This document shows, one piece after another, positions 34,038-41,721 of a DNA stretch of 64,000 bases. The first letter of the stretch is position 1, and each line of letters opens with the position of its first letter. The stretch covers positions 62,001 through 126,000 of the forward strand of contig JACJXT010000013.1 in assembly GCA_020636535.1 (NCBI GenBank), read 5' to 3'. Source of the DNA: Chitinophagales bacterium. Its GTDB lineage: Bacteria > Bacteroidota > Bacteroidia > Chitinophagales > JADIYW01. The notes under the pieces were generated by a model. It did no database searches. It worked only from the letters and a program-made list of their open reading frames with translations, and was not told the DNA's origin. Both the position numbers and the translations under genes were made by a program.

Positions 34038-34092
34038 TTTAATGTGATTTTTTTCACGCAGAGTCTCTTTTAGAAGGTGCTGCTTTGAATTA
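34038..34092. repeat. Dispersed hairpin repeat, copy A
   Basis: Shares the core CGCAGAGTCTCTTTTAGAAG and then CTGCTTTGAA with copy C (54137-54195), and more loosely with copy B (47652-47710). GCAG and CTGC ends can pair. It lies downstream of the helicase gene. Confidence 0.6.
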
Positions 34093-34114
34093 AAGCTAAG
34101 ACATAAGCAGAAAA

Positions 34115-35689
34115 TTAATTTCTCTCTCTAGCTCGTTCTACAATTGGTCGTTTGCCTTTGTTCTTTTTATAAACTGCTAAAATTAATTCTGCATCATCGC
34201 CATTGGTATTGAAGAAAGAGAAATTCTGCATAATTTTTATATCGTTAATCTTTCTACTATCTACACCTGTTTTGTCTTTCAGCTCGTTTAAGATAACTTT
34301 TGGCGTAATGCCATCTTGTCTGCCTTTAGCGTAAAATAATCGTACTACTTTTTTGCTATAATTTTCAGAAGTAGATTCTTTGATTTTCTTGTAACTCTTT
34401 GGATCGAGTTCGTCTTTTACAAAATGTTTTAGAACTGCTGCTACTAAAGTAGTTGGATCGTTTTCTTTTAGTAAGTCGAGAGCAAAAGTTAAGTATTCTT
34501 CGTAATGTTCTGTTTCTATAATAGATTCAATATCATCTTTAATACGATTTTTCTTAATTTTTACCATTTCAAAAGCATCTGGTAAATTTACTTTTTGCAT
34601 TTTGCTATTGCTAATTCTTTCTATCATTAGCATTTTGCGTTTTTCATTTCTTGAAACAAATGCAATGGCTTTACCTGTTTTTCCTGCTCTACCAGTTCTT
34701 CCAATTCTGTGTACATATGATTCTGGATCTTGTGGCAAACCGTAGTTGATTACATGTGTTAAGTCTTGTATGTCGATGCCTCTTGCTGCTACATCTGTAG
34801 CTACTAAAACACCGTATTTATTTTGTTTGAAGTTCTTAACTACTTTTTCTCTTAAATTTTGCTGGATATCGCCATGCAAAGCATCTGCATAATATCCTTT
34901 ATCGTTTAAGTGATTACAAATTTCTATTACTTCTGCCTTAGTATTGCAAAAGATGATGCCATAGAAATCTTCTTCTACATCTAATACTCTGCACAGTGCA
35001 TCAAAACGATCTCTCTCTCCTACTTCGTAGTAGAGTTGATCTATCATTTCGTTGGTTAATTCTTCTTTTTGTACTTCTACTTTTTCAAAATCTTTCATGT
35101 ATCGTTTTGCTAGCTGCAAAATTGGTTTTGGCATTGTTGCAGAAAACAATAACATTCTTCTATCTTCATTACATGATTGTAGTATGAGTTCTATATCGTC
35201 TATGAAACCCATATTTAGCATTTCATCGGCTTCATCTAAAACTACATATTTTACATCGTCTAATATTAATTTTCTTCTTTTAATTAAGTCGATGATTCTT
35301 CCTGGTGTTCCAACTACTACATGCGTTCCTTTTTCTAATTCGCTCATTTGTTTTCCAATTGGAGCACCACCATAAACTGTAGTTATCCACATGCGTTTGC
35401 TTCCTTTGTATGCAACAATTTCGTTGGCAACTTGTAATGCTAATTCTCTTGTTGGCGTAATAACTAACGCTTGTATTTTTTTGCTTTTTTCATCAAATTT
35501 TTCGATGATAGGTAAACTAAAAGCAGCTGTTTTTCCTGTTCCTGTTTGTGCTTGTCCTACTACATCTTTTTCTCCATTTAGTAATAAAGGAATAGTTAAT
35601 GATTGTATTGGTGTTGGTTGTTCAAACCCTTTTTTTTCTAGTGCTAGTAAAATTTCTTCTCCGAGTCCTAATGCTCTAAATCCGTCCAT
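34115..35689 (-). CDS. DEAD-box ATP-dependent RNA helicase (DeaD/CshA type)
   Basis: A 524-residue helicase with all core motifs: the Q motif region (FEQPTPIQ), AQTGTGKT, PTRELALQ, TPGR, DEAD, SAT, and HRIGRTGRAG. The C-terminal extension (VVRLFYAKGRQDGITPKVILNELKDKTG) is a DbpA-like RNA-binding domain, as in DeaD/CsdA proteins active in ribosome assembly and cold adaptation. The tail is basic and short (KKNKGKRPIVERARERN). A TACCTTTGCA promoter box lies 17 nt upstream. It is a single gene. Confidence 0.95.
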   Translation of the reverse strand: MDGFRALGLGEEILLALEKKGFEQPTPIQSLTIPLLLNGEKDVVGQAQTGTGKTAAFSLPIIEKFDEKSKKIQALVITPTRELALQVANEIVAYKGSKRMWITTVYGGAPIGKQMSELEKGTHVVVGTPGRIIDLIKRRKLILDDVKYVVLDEADEMLNMGFIDDIELILQSCNEDRRMLLFSATMPKPILQLAKRYMKDFEKVEVQKEELTNEMIDQLYYEVGERDRFDALCRVLDVEEDFYGIIFCNTKAEVIEICNHLNDKGYYADALHGDIQQNLREKVVKNFKQNKYGVLVATDVAARGIDIQDLTHVINYGLPQDPESYVHRIGRTGRAGKTGKAIAFVSRNEKRKMLMIERISNSKMQKVNLPDAFEMVKIKKNRIKDDIESIIETEHYEEYLTFALDLLKENDPTTLVAAVLKHFVKDELDPKSYKKIKESTSENYSKKVVRLFYAKGRQDGITPKVILNELKDKTGVDSRKINDIKIMQNFSFFNTNGDDAELILAVYKKNKGKRPIVERARERN

Positions 35690-35706
35690 ATTTGTAAATT
35701 AAAGTG

Positions 35707-35714
35707 CAAAGGTA
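35707..35714 (-). promoter_or_regulatory. -7 box upstream of the helicase gene
   Basis: TACCTTTG followed by CA on the minus strand, identical to the leuS box, ending 17 nt before the helicase start. Confidence 0.55.
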
Positions 35715-35757
35715 CGAATAAGAAAGGATATTCAATGTTATTAAAAGAATTGCGAAT

Positions 35758-36105
35758 TTATTCAAAGTCATCAGGATGATAGACTTCCATATAAATGGTG
35801 TCATTTTTTCTGAGGTCAGCTACATAACCAATGTATCCTTCTTTAGAAAACTGTACCATTTTTCTACCATGTTCGTGTTTTACATGATACTCTCCTTTTG
35901 CATTGGTATATACTTTTGGAAACAATGAATCATTATGAATAGACATTAAGTAAATATCTACATTAACACTATCTAATGGTTGTTTGGTTACGCTATCTAA
36001 AACGATTCCGTTTCCTTCTCTTGTTTTATCACAAGATGAGATTGTGCAAATAGTAAACAGTAGAATTATTATTTTACTGATTGATAGTTTTAATGCGTTT
36101 TTCAT
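35758..36105 (-). CDS. Lipoprotein with carboxypeptidase-like (Ig-fold) domain
   Basis: A 115-residue predicted lipoprotein with lipobox TISSC (Cys near 25). The mature part, GNGIVLDSVTKQPLDSVNVDIYL and TNAKGEYHVKHEHGRKMVQFSKEGY, is a CarboxypepD_reg-like sandwich. Its first 13 codons and its upstream region lie in a 98-bp direct duplication whose other copy forms the 3' end of the next lipoprotein gene (37902-38444). Before the RAYT insertion the two genes must have overlapped by 32 bp. Function unknown; an outer-membrane location is likely. Confidence 0.75.
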   Translation of the reverse strand: MKNALKLSISKIIILLFTICTISSCDKTREGNGIVLDSVTKQPLDSVNVDIYLMSIHNDSLFPKVYTNAKGEYHVKHEHGRKMVQFSKEGYIGYVADLRKNDTIYMEVYHPDDFE

Positions 36106-36162
36106 GTTCTGAATATAACATTTTTTTCTCTATTTTATTCTGTCTAACATAAAAAGAATAAG
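36065..36162. repeat. 98-bp direct duplication, left copy
   Basis: Nearly identical (two differences seen) to 37893-37990. This copy provides the start and upstream region of the 35758-36105 lipoprotein gene and a vestigial 3' end of the 37902-38444 gene. The two copies bracket the RAYT insertion. Confidence 0.9.
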
Positions 36163-36171
36163 TCTATTGCA

Positions 36172-36194
36172 GTGGTTCGTGTCTCACGAATCAC
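36172..36194. repeat. REP-like hairpin, 3' side of the RAYT gene
   Basis: Arms GTGGTTCGTG and CACGAATCAC around a TCT loop, with one mismatch. Its orientation (TCT loop on the plus strand) is opposite to that of the hairpins on the 5' side (AGA loop), as with REPs flanking RAYT genes elsewhere. Confidence 0.75.
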
Positions 36195-36202
36195 AAATTA
36201 AA

Positions 36203-36757
36203 CTAAAACTCTTCTCTTAAATCTTTTATAAATGTATAATTATTTATCTCATTTTCATAATAAGATGCTGTAGAATACTTATAATCGACAGGTTCTTTCG
36301 CCAAACTCCATTTTTCTACTATTGGATTGTTATGAATATAATCTAACTTTTGAAATGCTACTTCTTTTGTAAATAATGGTATTGCTAATGAATCTCTTTG
36401 CCAAAATTCGTGTTGTTTATTATGAGCAATTACTTTATATTTGTTTAACAAATTACTATTTTGGGTGTTTATTTTTTTCAAAAATTGATGTGCTGTAAAT
36501 TTTAAAAATGAGCCAACAGTAGTTTCTTTTACTCCATTCTCAATAATTCGCCATATAATGTGTATATGATTAGGCATTATTACAAAAGCAAATACATCTA
36601 TCTTATTCATATCACTTAAATATTTCATTGAGTCAACAATAATATCTTTAGATTCATCTTCACTAAGTAAGTGTTGCCAATTGTATATCGTTGCAGTCCA
36701 AAAATAGATTTGACCTAAATTTATATATGATTTTCTATCGTATTTAAAATAATCCAT
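36203..36757 (-). CDS. REP-associated tyrosine transposase (RAYT, Y1/IS200-like HUH family)
   Basis: The 184-residue protein has the HUH motif in FVIMPNHIHIIWRI (about 80-93) and a Tyr in LDYIHNNPI (about 148) that is the likely nucleophile, plus the family-typical FWTATIYNW and DYKYSTASYY segments. RAYTs are single-copy relatives of IS200 transposases that cut at REP hairpins. The start at 36757 (MDYFKYDRKSY) is preferred; a longer frame to 36838 runs through the hairpin and into the next repeat unit, so it is an artefact of the repeats. It appears intact. The first 44 codons are repeated six times upstream. Confidence 0.88.
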   Translation of the reverse strand: MDYFKYDRKSYINLGQIYFWTATIYNWQHLLSEDESKDIIVDSMKYLSDMNKIDVFAFVIMPNHIHIIWRIIENGVKETTVGSFLKFTAHQFLKKINTQNSNLLNKYKVIAHNKQHEFWQRDSLAIPLFTKEVAFQKLDYIHNNPIVEKWSLAKEPVDYKYSTASYYENEINNYTFIKDLREEF

Positions 36758-37807
36758 AATAATTATTCTTATAATGGTTCGTGAGACACGAACTATGGCG
36801 TACAGAGTCAACAATAATATCTTTAGATTCATCTTCACTAAGTAAATGTTGCCAATTGTGTATCGTTGCAGTCCAAAAATAGATTTGACCTAAATTTATA
36901 TATGATTTTCTATCGTATTTAAAATAATCCATAATAATTATTCTTATAATGGTTCGTGAGACACGAACCATGGCGTACAGAGTCAACAATAATATCTTTA
37001 GATTCATCTTCACTAAGTAAGTGTTGCCAATTGTATATCGTTGCAGTCCAAAAATAGATTTGACCTAAATTTATATATGATTTTCTATCGTATTTAAAAT
37101 AATCCATAATAATTATTCTTATAATGGTTCGTGAGACACGAACCATGGCGTACAGAGTCAACAATAATATCTTTAGATTCATCTTCACTAAGTAAGTGTT
37201 GCCAATTGTATATCGTTGCAGTCCAAAAATAGATTTGACCTAAATTTATATATGATTTTCTATCGTATTTAAAATAATCCATAATAATTATTCTTATAAT
37301 GGTTCGTGAGACACGAACCATGGCGTACAGAGTCAACAATAATATCTTTAGATTCATCTTCACTAAGTAAGTGTTGCCAATTGTATATCGTTGCAGTCCA
37401 AAAATAGATTTGACCTAAATTTATATATGATTTTCTATCGTATTTAAAATAATCCATAATAATTATTCTTATAATGGTTCGTGAGACACGAACCATGGCG
37501 TACAGAGTCAACAATAATATCTTTAGATTCATCTTCACTAAGTAAATGTTGCCAATTGTGTATCGTTGCAGTCCAAAAATAGATTTGACCCAAATTTATA
37601 TAAGACTTTCTATCGTAATTAAAATAATCCATAATAATTATTCTTATAATGGTTCGTGAGACACGAACCATGGCGTACAGAGTCAACAATAATATCTTTA
37701 GATTCATCTTCACTAAGTAAGTGTTGCCAATTGTATATCGTTGCAGTCCAAAAATAAATTTGATCCAAATTTATATATGATTTTCTATCGTATTTAAAAT
37801 AATCCAT
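36744..37807 (-). pseudogene. Six truncated copies of the RAYT gene 5' end
   Basis: Six 62-codon reading frames lie at 36744-36932, 36919-37107, 37094-37282, 37269-37457, 37444-37632 and 37619-37807. Each starts MDY followed by the transposase N-terminus to SKDIIVDS, then reads through the hairpin into unrelated residues and stops. They lack the HUH motif and the catalytic Tyr, so they cannot be active. Each start codon keeps the same upstream sequence as the intact gene. Confidence 0.85.
36776..36794. repeat. REP-like hairpins on the 5' side of the RAYT gene (seven copies)
   Basis: GGTTCGTGAGACACGAACC is a perfect 8-bp stem with an AGA loop. Copies start at 36776, 36951, 37126, 37301, 37476, 37651 and 37826; the first and last carry one change at the end (AACT). 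A half site, CACGAACC, follows the array at 37857. Confidence 0.85.
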
Positions 37808-37892
37808 AATAATTATTCTTATAATGGTTCGTGAGACACGAACTATGGCGTACATACACGAACCATAACATTCATACACAAATTATAACCTC

Positions 37893-37990
37893 ATTATTAT
37901 TTTACTGATTGATAGTTTTAATGCGTTTTCCATGTTCTGAATATAACATTTTTTTCTCTATTTTATTCTGTCCAACATAAAAAGAATAAG
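37893..37990. repeat. 98-bp direct duplication, right copy
   Basis: Mate of 36065-36162. This copy encodes the last 30 or so codons and the stop of the 37902-38444 lipoprotein gene, and carries a vestigial start (MENALKLSISK) of the neighbouring lipoprotein gene. Confidence 0.9.
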
Positions 37991-38444
37991 TTAGCCAAGT
38001 TGTAATATCGCTATCATCAGTTTTATCTATTACTACTTGATAAATGTTGTATTGCTTACGAATTGATTTTGCAATTGCTGCTAGTTGATTAAAATTAATG
38101 CGTTTTTTATCGAACAAAATATCTTTTATAGTACCTCCTTTTAATGAAAAACTGACTTTGTTTGGTCCGATAATCATTTTATTGCAATAAGTATAATTAT
38201 TGATTTGCTGAGTAGAGTCTACAACAAAGAAATGAATACTTTGATTAGCTGATATAAAGTTTACACTTTCATAATCAAATATAATTTTAACTAAGTTATT
38301 ATTAAGTGTAGTTACTTTTTCTAATTGATTAAATGCTTTTTCTATTTTTTTAGGTTGCTGTATAAATGGTTTTTTGTTGAATGGATAGTTTTTGCAACTG
38401 CTACACAAAATTATTACTAATAAAAAATAGGTTATTGTCTTCAT
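37902..38444 (-). CDS. Predicted lipoprotein of unknown function
   Basis: A 180-residue protein with lipobox ILCSSC (Cys 17). No family is recognised. The mature part is rich in Lys, Asn and Ile, for example VDSTQQINNYTYCNKMIIGPNKVSF and IDKTDDSDITTWLTYSFYVGQNK, and is probably a small mixed alpha/beta domain. Its 3' end lies in the right copy of the 98-bp duplication, so the insertion of the RAYT element did not truncate it. It was originally followed by, and overlapped with, the lipoprotein gene now at 35758-36105. Confidence 0.7.
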   Translation of the reverse strand: MKTITYFLLVIILCSSCKNYPFNKKPFIQQPKKIEKAFNQLEKVTTLNNNLVKIIFDYESVNFISANQSIHFFVVDSTQQINNYTYCNKMIIGPNKVSFSLKGGTIKDILFDKKRINFNQLAAIAKSIRKQYNIYQVVIDKTDDSDITTWLTYSFYVGQNKIEKKMLYSEHGKRIKTINQ

Positions 38445-38505
38445 AAAAAAGTTGACTAAAATAATAAACTATTGTCTTTAAAACTATAAAATTCTTTTTG
38501 TGCAA

Positions 38506-38910
38506 TTACAACTCTTGATATAAAATCCATTTTTTACTTGGCTCAATCCATTCTTTATATGGTTGATACAAAAAACCATGACCTAAGTTTTTATCTATTT
38601 TAATTTGTTCAAACTTAGTCGTATAGTTAGGTTTATTTTTCCAATAGTCATAATTTTTTCCAGCAATGGTATCAGAATCATCATAAAAACACAAAACTTG
38701 ACCATGAAATTTCCAATCATTATTTAATTCTTGAAAATCATTATTTCCTGCTAGTAAAATATATTTGTTTTCTTGCTCAATACACTTTAGTAAAGAATGT
38801 TTTATATAACCTTTAATTGAACTAATGTATTGTTTAGCAATAGCAAAATCTTGTTCAAATTGAGAAATTTGTTCTGCTTTAACAATTAAAATAGCTACTT
38901 CTACAATCAT
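38506..38910 (-). CDS. Apparent chimera: monooxygenase (ABM) N-terminus joined to an unrelated C-terminus
   Basis: The first 50 residues (VEVAILIVKAEQISQFEQDF, YISSIKGYIKHSLLKCIEQ, NKYILL) match the start of antibiotic-biosynthesis-monooxygenase (ABM) family proteins. At KYILL the expected continuation is lost. The remaining 84 residues (CFYDDSDTIAGKNYDYWK, LGHGFLYQPYKEWIEPS) look like the end of another protein, perhaps the His-containing tail of an alpha/beta-hydrolase. An internal deletion fusing two neighbouring genes would explain this. The frame is open throughout; function is doubtful. Confidence 0.5.
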   Translation of the reverse strand: MIVEVAILIVKAEQISQFEQDFAIAKQYISSIKGYIKHSLLKCIEQENKYILLAGNNDFQELNNDWKFHGQVLCFYDDSDTIAGKNYDYWKNKPNYTTKFEQIKIDKNLGHGFLYQPYKEWIEPSKKWILYQEL

Positions 38911-38930
38911 ACTATAGAAATGATTCTAGT

Positions 38931-40823
38931 TTACTTTTTCTTCTGTTGATTTTTTAGCTCTTGCTGTTGCTTCATCATTTCTTCCATGCGTTGTTGAAAT
39001 GCCGATTTCTTTTTCGGATTTTTCTTATTGTGTTCTATCTGTGCTCTAATTGCTTTTTCATCTATAAAGAACTTTGTCATTATCCATTGTTGTAATAATG
39101 AAAATGCATTATATAAAAAGAAATAATAACTTAATGCAGCAGATGATTTATTAAAGAAAAACAAAATCATAATTGGAAAGAAGTACTGCATTACACGCAT
39201 TTGTTTTTGCATAGCTTCTGCAAAGTCTTCACCATCGCCACTAGAACTTGTAGGTTGTTGTGGTTGTAATTTCATCATGATTAAAGTATAACCAAATGAT
39301 GTTGCTACGCCTAAAAGTGCAAATAAACTCAAATGGTCGCCAATTAACGGAATATTAAATGGCAAATGTATTGGTGCATCGTAAGTAGATAAATCGCTTG
39401 CCCACAAGAATTTTTCTTGTCTTAATTCAATTGCACTTGGAAAGAAACGATACATGGCAATTAAAAATGGCCACTGCATAAGCATTGGTAAGCAACCACC
39501 TAATGGACTTACACCTGTTTGCTGGTACAACTCCATTTGTTTTGCAGAAAAAGTAGATTTATCGTTTTTGTATTTTTCTTTCAATTCATCTAACTCTGGT
39601 TTTAATACACGCATCTTAATCATTGATAGATTAGATTTGTATGTAAATGGTAGTGTAATGATTTTAATAAATAATGCTAAAATTAATATGATAATACCAT
39701 AATTTTTAATGAATTTATGTAAGAAATCGAATAAAGGAATTACGATCCATTTGTTGACTAAACCTAAAATACTTCCTCCAATACTTACAATTTTTTGCAT
39801 GTTATTGCCAAGTTTTTTTAATGATTTATATTTACTTGGTCCTGTATAAATGCTTGTATTAAAATCAAATTTTGAAGACTGATTAAATGGAATTTTTATT
39901 TGTGCAGTCATGGTTTTTACTACCAAAGAACTATCATCTGTTGGTACAGTTGTAGTTACTTTTGCATTTTTGGGGAATGGTTTGTCTTTAGTGATAATAG
40001 TAGTATTAAAAAACTTCTGACTAAAACTCAACCATTTTAAAGGTGTTTCTATGGTTTGCTCTACATCTTTTCTCGGACTAATATCATCTACTCTTTCTTC
40101 GTTATCGCAATAATGTATAGTACTTAAAGTTCTTTCGTCTTGTACGCTTCTTTCTTGCGAATGCAATACTTGTCGCCAATTAAGCGTAAAATAAGCTGCT
40201 GTTGATGGAATTACTTTCTCGAAATTCGTAGCATGAATATTAAAGTCAACCATATACGATTTACCATGAATAATGTATTCGTGCTGATAAGAGCTTCCAT
40301 CTTCTAATTGAATACTAAATGTTAGGTTGTATTGATTGTCGCCACTTACTTTTTGATTTCCACCATTAGGTGTAAAATATAAATTAGCTGTTTCAATGGT
40401 TTTTTGTCCATTATTACTTACAAACGAAATATTAAAATCGCTCGGACTTTGTTCAAACAGTATCAATGGTTTTTGATAGTAAGTTTTATAAGCTTTTAGT
40501 TCTACACTTTTCAGATAGCCACCTTTTGTAGAAAAAGTATAAATACAATCTTCGTTTTCTACTTGAATTTCTTCTGCTGTTCCGTTAGCAAAGGAAGCAA
40601 AAGTTCCCAATGCTTGAACATTATTTACAGAATCTTTCGTTTCATCTACTACAACAGTTTCTTGAATAGAATCTTTAAGTGCTTTTTCAGATGCTTTATT
40701 CTCTGCTTTTTGTTCGGTTGCTTGTGTTTCTTCCAGTTTTTCTTGTTGTTTGTTGTTGTAAACAGACATCACTAAAAACAAGAGTGCAATAATTACAATT
40801 CCAGTAATGGTATTCTTATCCAT
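38931..40823 (-). CDS. yidC: Membrane protein insertase YidC
   Basis: A 630-residue YidC/Oxa1 insertase. An N-terminal membrane segment (TITGIVIIALLFLVMSVY) is followed by a large periplasmic beta-sandwich domain. The conserved C-terminal hydrophobic core of five segments (from about 350 to 590) includes GGCLPMLMQWPFLIAMYRFF and YYFFLYNAFSLLQQW. The tail is very basic (KKNPKKKSAFQQRMEEMMKQ), as in Bacteroidota YidC, and may contact ribosomes. The ATG at 40823 is preferred to a TTG six bases upstream and lies 15 nt after a TAACTTTGCA promoter box. Confidence 0.97.
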   Translation of the reverse strand: MDKNTITGIVIIALLFLVMSVYNNKQQEKLEETQATEQKAENKASEKALKDSIQETVVVDETKDSVNNVQALGTFASFANGTAEEIQVENEDCIYTFSTKGGYLKSVELKAYKTYYQKPLILFEQSPSDFNISFVSNNGQKTIETANLYFTPNGGNQKVSGDNQYNLTFSIQLEDGSSYQHEYIIHGKSYMVDFNIHATNFEKVIPSTAAYFTLNWRQVLHSQERSVQDERTLSTIHYCDNEERVDDISPRKDVEQTIETPLKWLSFSQKFFNTTIITKDKPFPKNAKVTTTVPTDDSSLVVKTMTAQIKIPFNQSSKFDFNTSIYTGPSKYKSLKKLGNNMQKIVSIGGSILGLVNKWIVIPLFDFLHKFIKNYGIIILILALFIKIITLPFTYKSNLSMIKMRVLKPELDELKEKYKNDKSTFSAKQMELYQQTGVSPLGGCLPMLMQWPFLIAMYRFFPSAIELRQEKFLWASDLSTYDAPIHLPFNIPLIGDHLSLFALLGVATSFGYTLIMMKLQPQQPTSSSGDGEDFAEAMQKQMRVMQYFFPIMILFFFNKSSAALSYYFFLYNAFSLLQQWIMTKFFIDEKAIRAQIEHNKKNPKKKSAFQQRMEEMMKQQQELKNQQKKK

Positions 40824-40838
40824 AATCAATTAAAGATG

Positions 40839-40846
40839 CAAAGTTA
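40839..40846 (-). promoter_or_regulatory. -7 box upstream of yidC
   Basis: TAACTTTG followed by CA on the minus strand, matching TAnnTTTG, 15 nt before the ATG. The rest of the 270-bp spacer towards the toxin-antitoxin genes shows nothing recognisable. Confidence 0.55.
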
Positions 40847-41096
40847 GTTAAAAATCAAGGATTAGTAAAACAATGGTATTTATTTAAAATTAATTCTGTT
40901 TTGTTAATGGCAGATTTCATTGTCTATTCGTTTAAAAATATATGAGTCGACAGATAATAGAAACAAATCTTTGCTTTAAAAGTTTTTAATCTTATTCATC
41001 AATTTGTACAAAAGATAGCTTTATCCTTTTTGTAATAAATTTCTTAAGCAGTCATTATTATTCGTAATGTAATATTTTTTTATGTAAATTTGATTA

Positions 41097-41330
41097 ATGA
41101 CTACAATTAAGGTTGATATATTAAATCCAAAAGCTAAAAAACTTTTAAAAAATTTAGAAGATTTAGATTTAATTGCTATTCGAGACAATTCAGAAAGTGG
41201 TTTTACTAAATTGCTAGAAAAATTACGCTCAAAAGAATTAACTAAACCCACATTAGCAGAAATTACTAAAGAAGTTGAACTTGTAAGAAGTAAAAGATAT
41301 GACAAAGTATCAAAAAAAGCTCATTCTTGA
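41097..41330 (+). CDS. Antitoxin of a PIN-domain toxin-antitoxin pair
   Basis: A 77-residue, highly charged helical protein. IKVDILNPKAKKLLKNLEDLDLIAI resembles the N-terminal part of antitoxins that pair with COG1569 PIN toxins in Bacteroidota; the C-terminal half (ELTKPTLAEITKEVELVRSKRY) would wrap the toxin. It precedes the PIN gene and overlaps it by 32 bp, the usual antitoxin-first order. Such proteins normally neutralise the toxin and repress their own promoter. Confidence 0.78.
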   Translation: MTTIKVDILNPKAKKLLKNLEDLDLIAIRDNSESGFTKLLEKLRSKELTKPTLAEITKEVELVRSKRYDKVSKKAHS

Positions 41331-41721
41331 TACTAATCTTTGGATTAGTTTTCTGATAACTAAAAATTACAATCAACTTGACCATATTCTATTTGTCGAA
41401 GATGTTCGTTTAATATTTAGTCAAGAACTTTTGGAAGAATTTCTTGATGTAGTAAAGAGACCAAAGTTTAGAAATTTTTTTAATAGTGAAGACATAGAAG
41501 AGTTATTAGAAACTATAGAAGAATATGCCAACTTTGTTCAAGTTACATCAAAAATTGAATTGTGCAGAGATAAGAAGGATAACTTTTTACTGTCATTAGC
41601 TAAAGACTCAAATGCTGATTATTTAGTTACTGGTGATAAAGATTTACTCGAATTGAAAAGAATTAAGAAAACTACAATCTTAACAATTACAGAATTTCTC
41701 AACACTATAAAAAAGAAATAA
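41299..41721 (+). CDS. PIN-domain toxin (COG1569-like ribonuclease)
   Basis: A 140-residue PIN-domain protein. The acidic residues expected in the active site are present: LILDTNLWISFL (Asp near 11), EELLEEFLDVVKRPKF (Glu), CRDKKDNFLLSLA (Asp) and LVTGDKDLLEL (Asp). PIN toxins cleave RNA when freed from the antitoxin; the target is unknown. The start ATG lies inside the end of the antitoxin gene. The stop is immediately followed by the stop of pyrG on the other strand. Confidence 0.85.
   Translation: MTKYQKKLILDTNLWISFLITKNYNQLDHILFVEDVRLIFSQELLEEFLDVVKRPKFRNFFNSEDIEELLETIEEYANFVQVTSKIELCRDKKDNFLLSLAKDSNADYLVTGDKDLLELKRIKKTTILTITEFLNTIKKK

Larger units (their letters stand above)
36631..37855. 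repeat. Seven tandem 175-bp units (first one lies in the RAYT gene)
   Basis: Units begin at 36631, 36806, 36981, 37156, 37331, 37506 and 37681, at an exact 175-bp period. Each holds the first 44 codons of the transposase gene, its upstream AT-rich spacer, one hairpin and the sequence TGGCGTACA. Units 3, 4 and 5 look identical base for base. Unit 2 shares two base changes with unit 6; units 6 and 7 have more. The junction GTACA/GAGTC shows almost no homology, so the first duplication was probably illegitimate and later growth was by unequal exchange. Confidence 0.95.
36163..37892 (-). mobile_element. RAYT element: transposase gene, REP-like hairpins and a 175-bp tandem array
   Basis: This 1730-bp segment lies exactly between the two 98-bp direct copies and interrupts a former two-gene lipoprotein operon. 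It contains one complete REP-associated tyrosine transposase gene (36203-36757). An inverted REP-like hairpin stands on its 3' side (36172-36194) and another on its 5' side (36776-36794). Beyond that are six more 175-bp units, each repeating the gene's 5' end with a hairpin. The boundaries are set by the duplication; the mechanism that made them is unknown. Confidence 0.85.

Noticed and set aside
36631..37855. CRISPR-like array
   Set aside because: The repeats are 175 bp, directly abutting with no variable spacers, and each contains transposase coding sequence; no cas genes are nearby.
36758..37879. Overlapping frames of about 89 codons upstream of each MDYF start
   Set aside because: Their N-terminal parts are just the reverse reading through the hairpin and the neighbouring unit; the transposase start at MDYF is the meaningful one.
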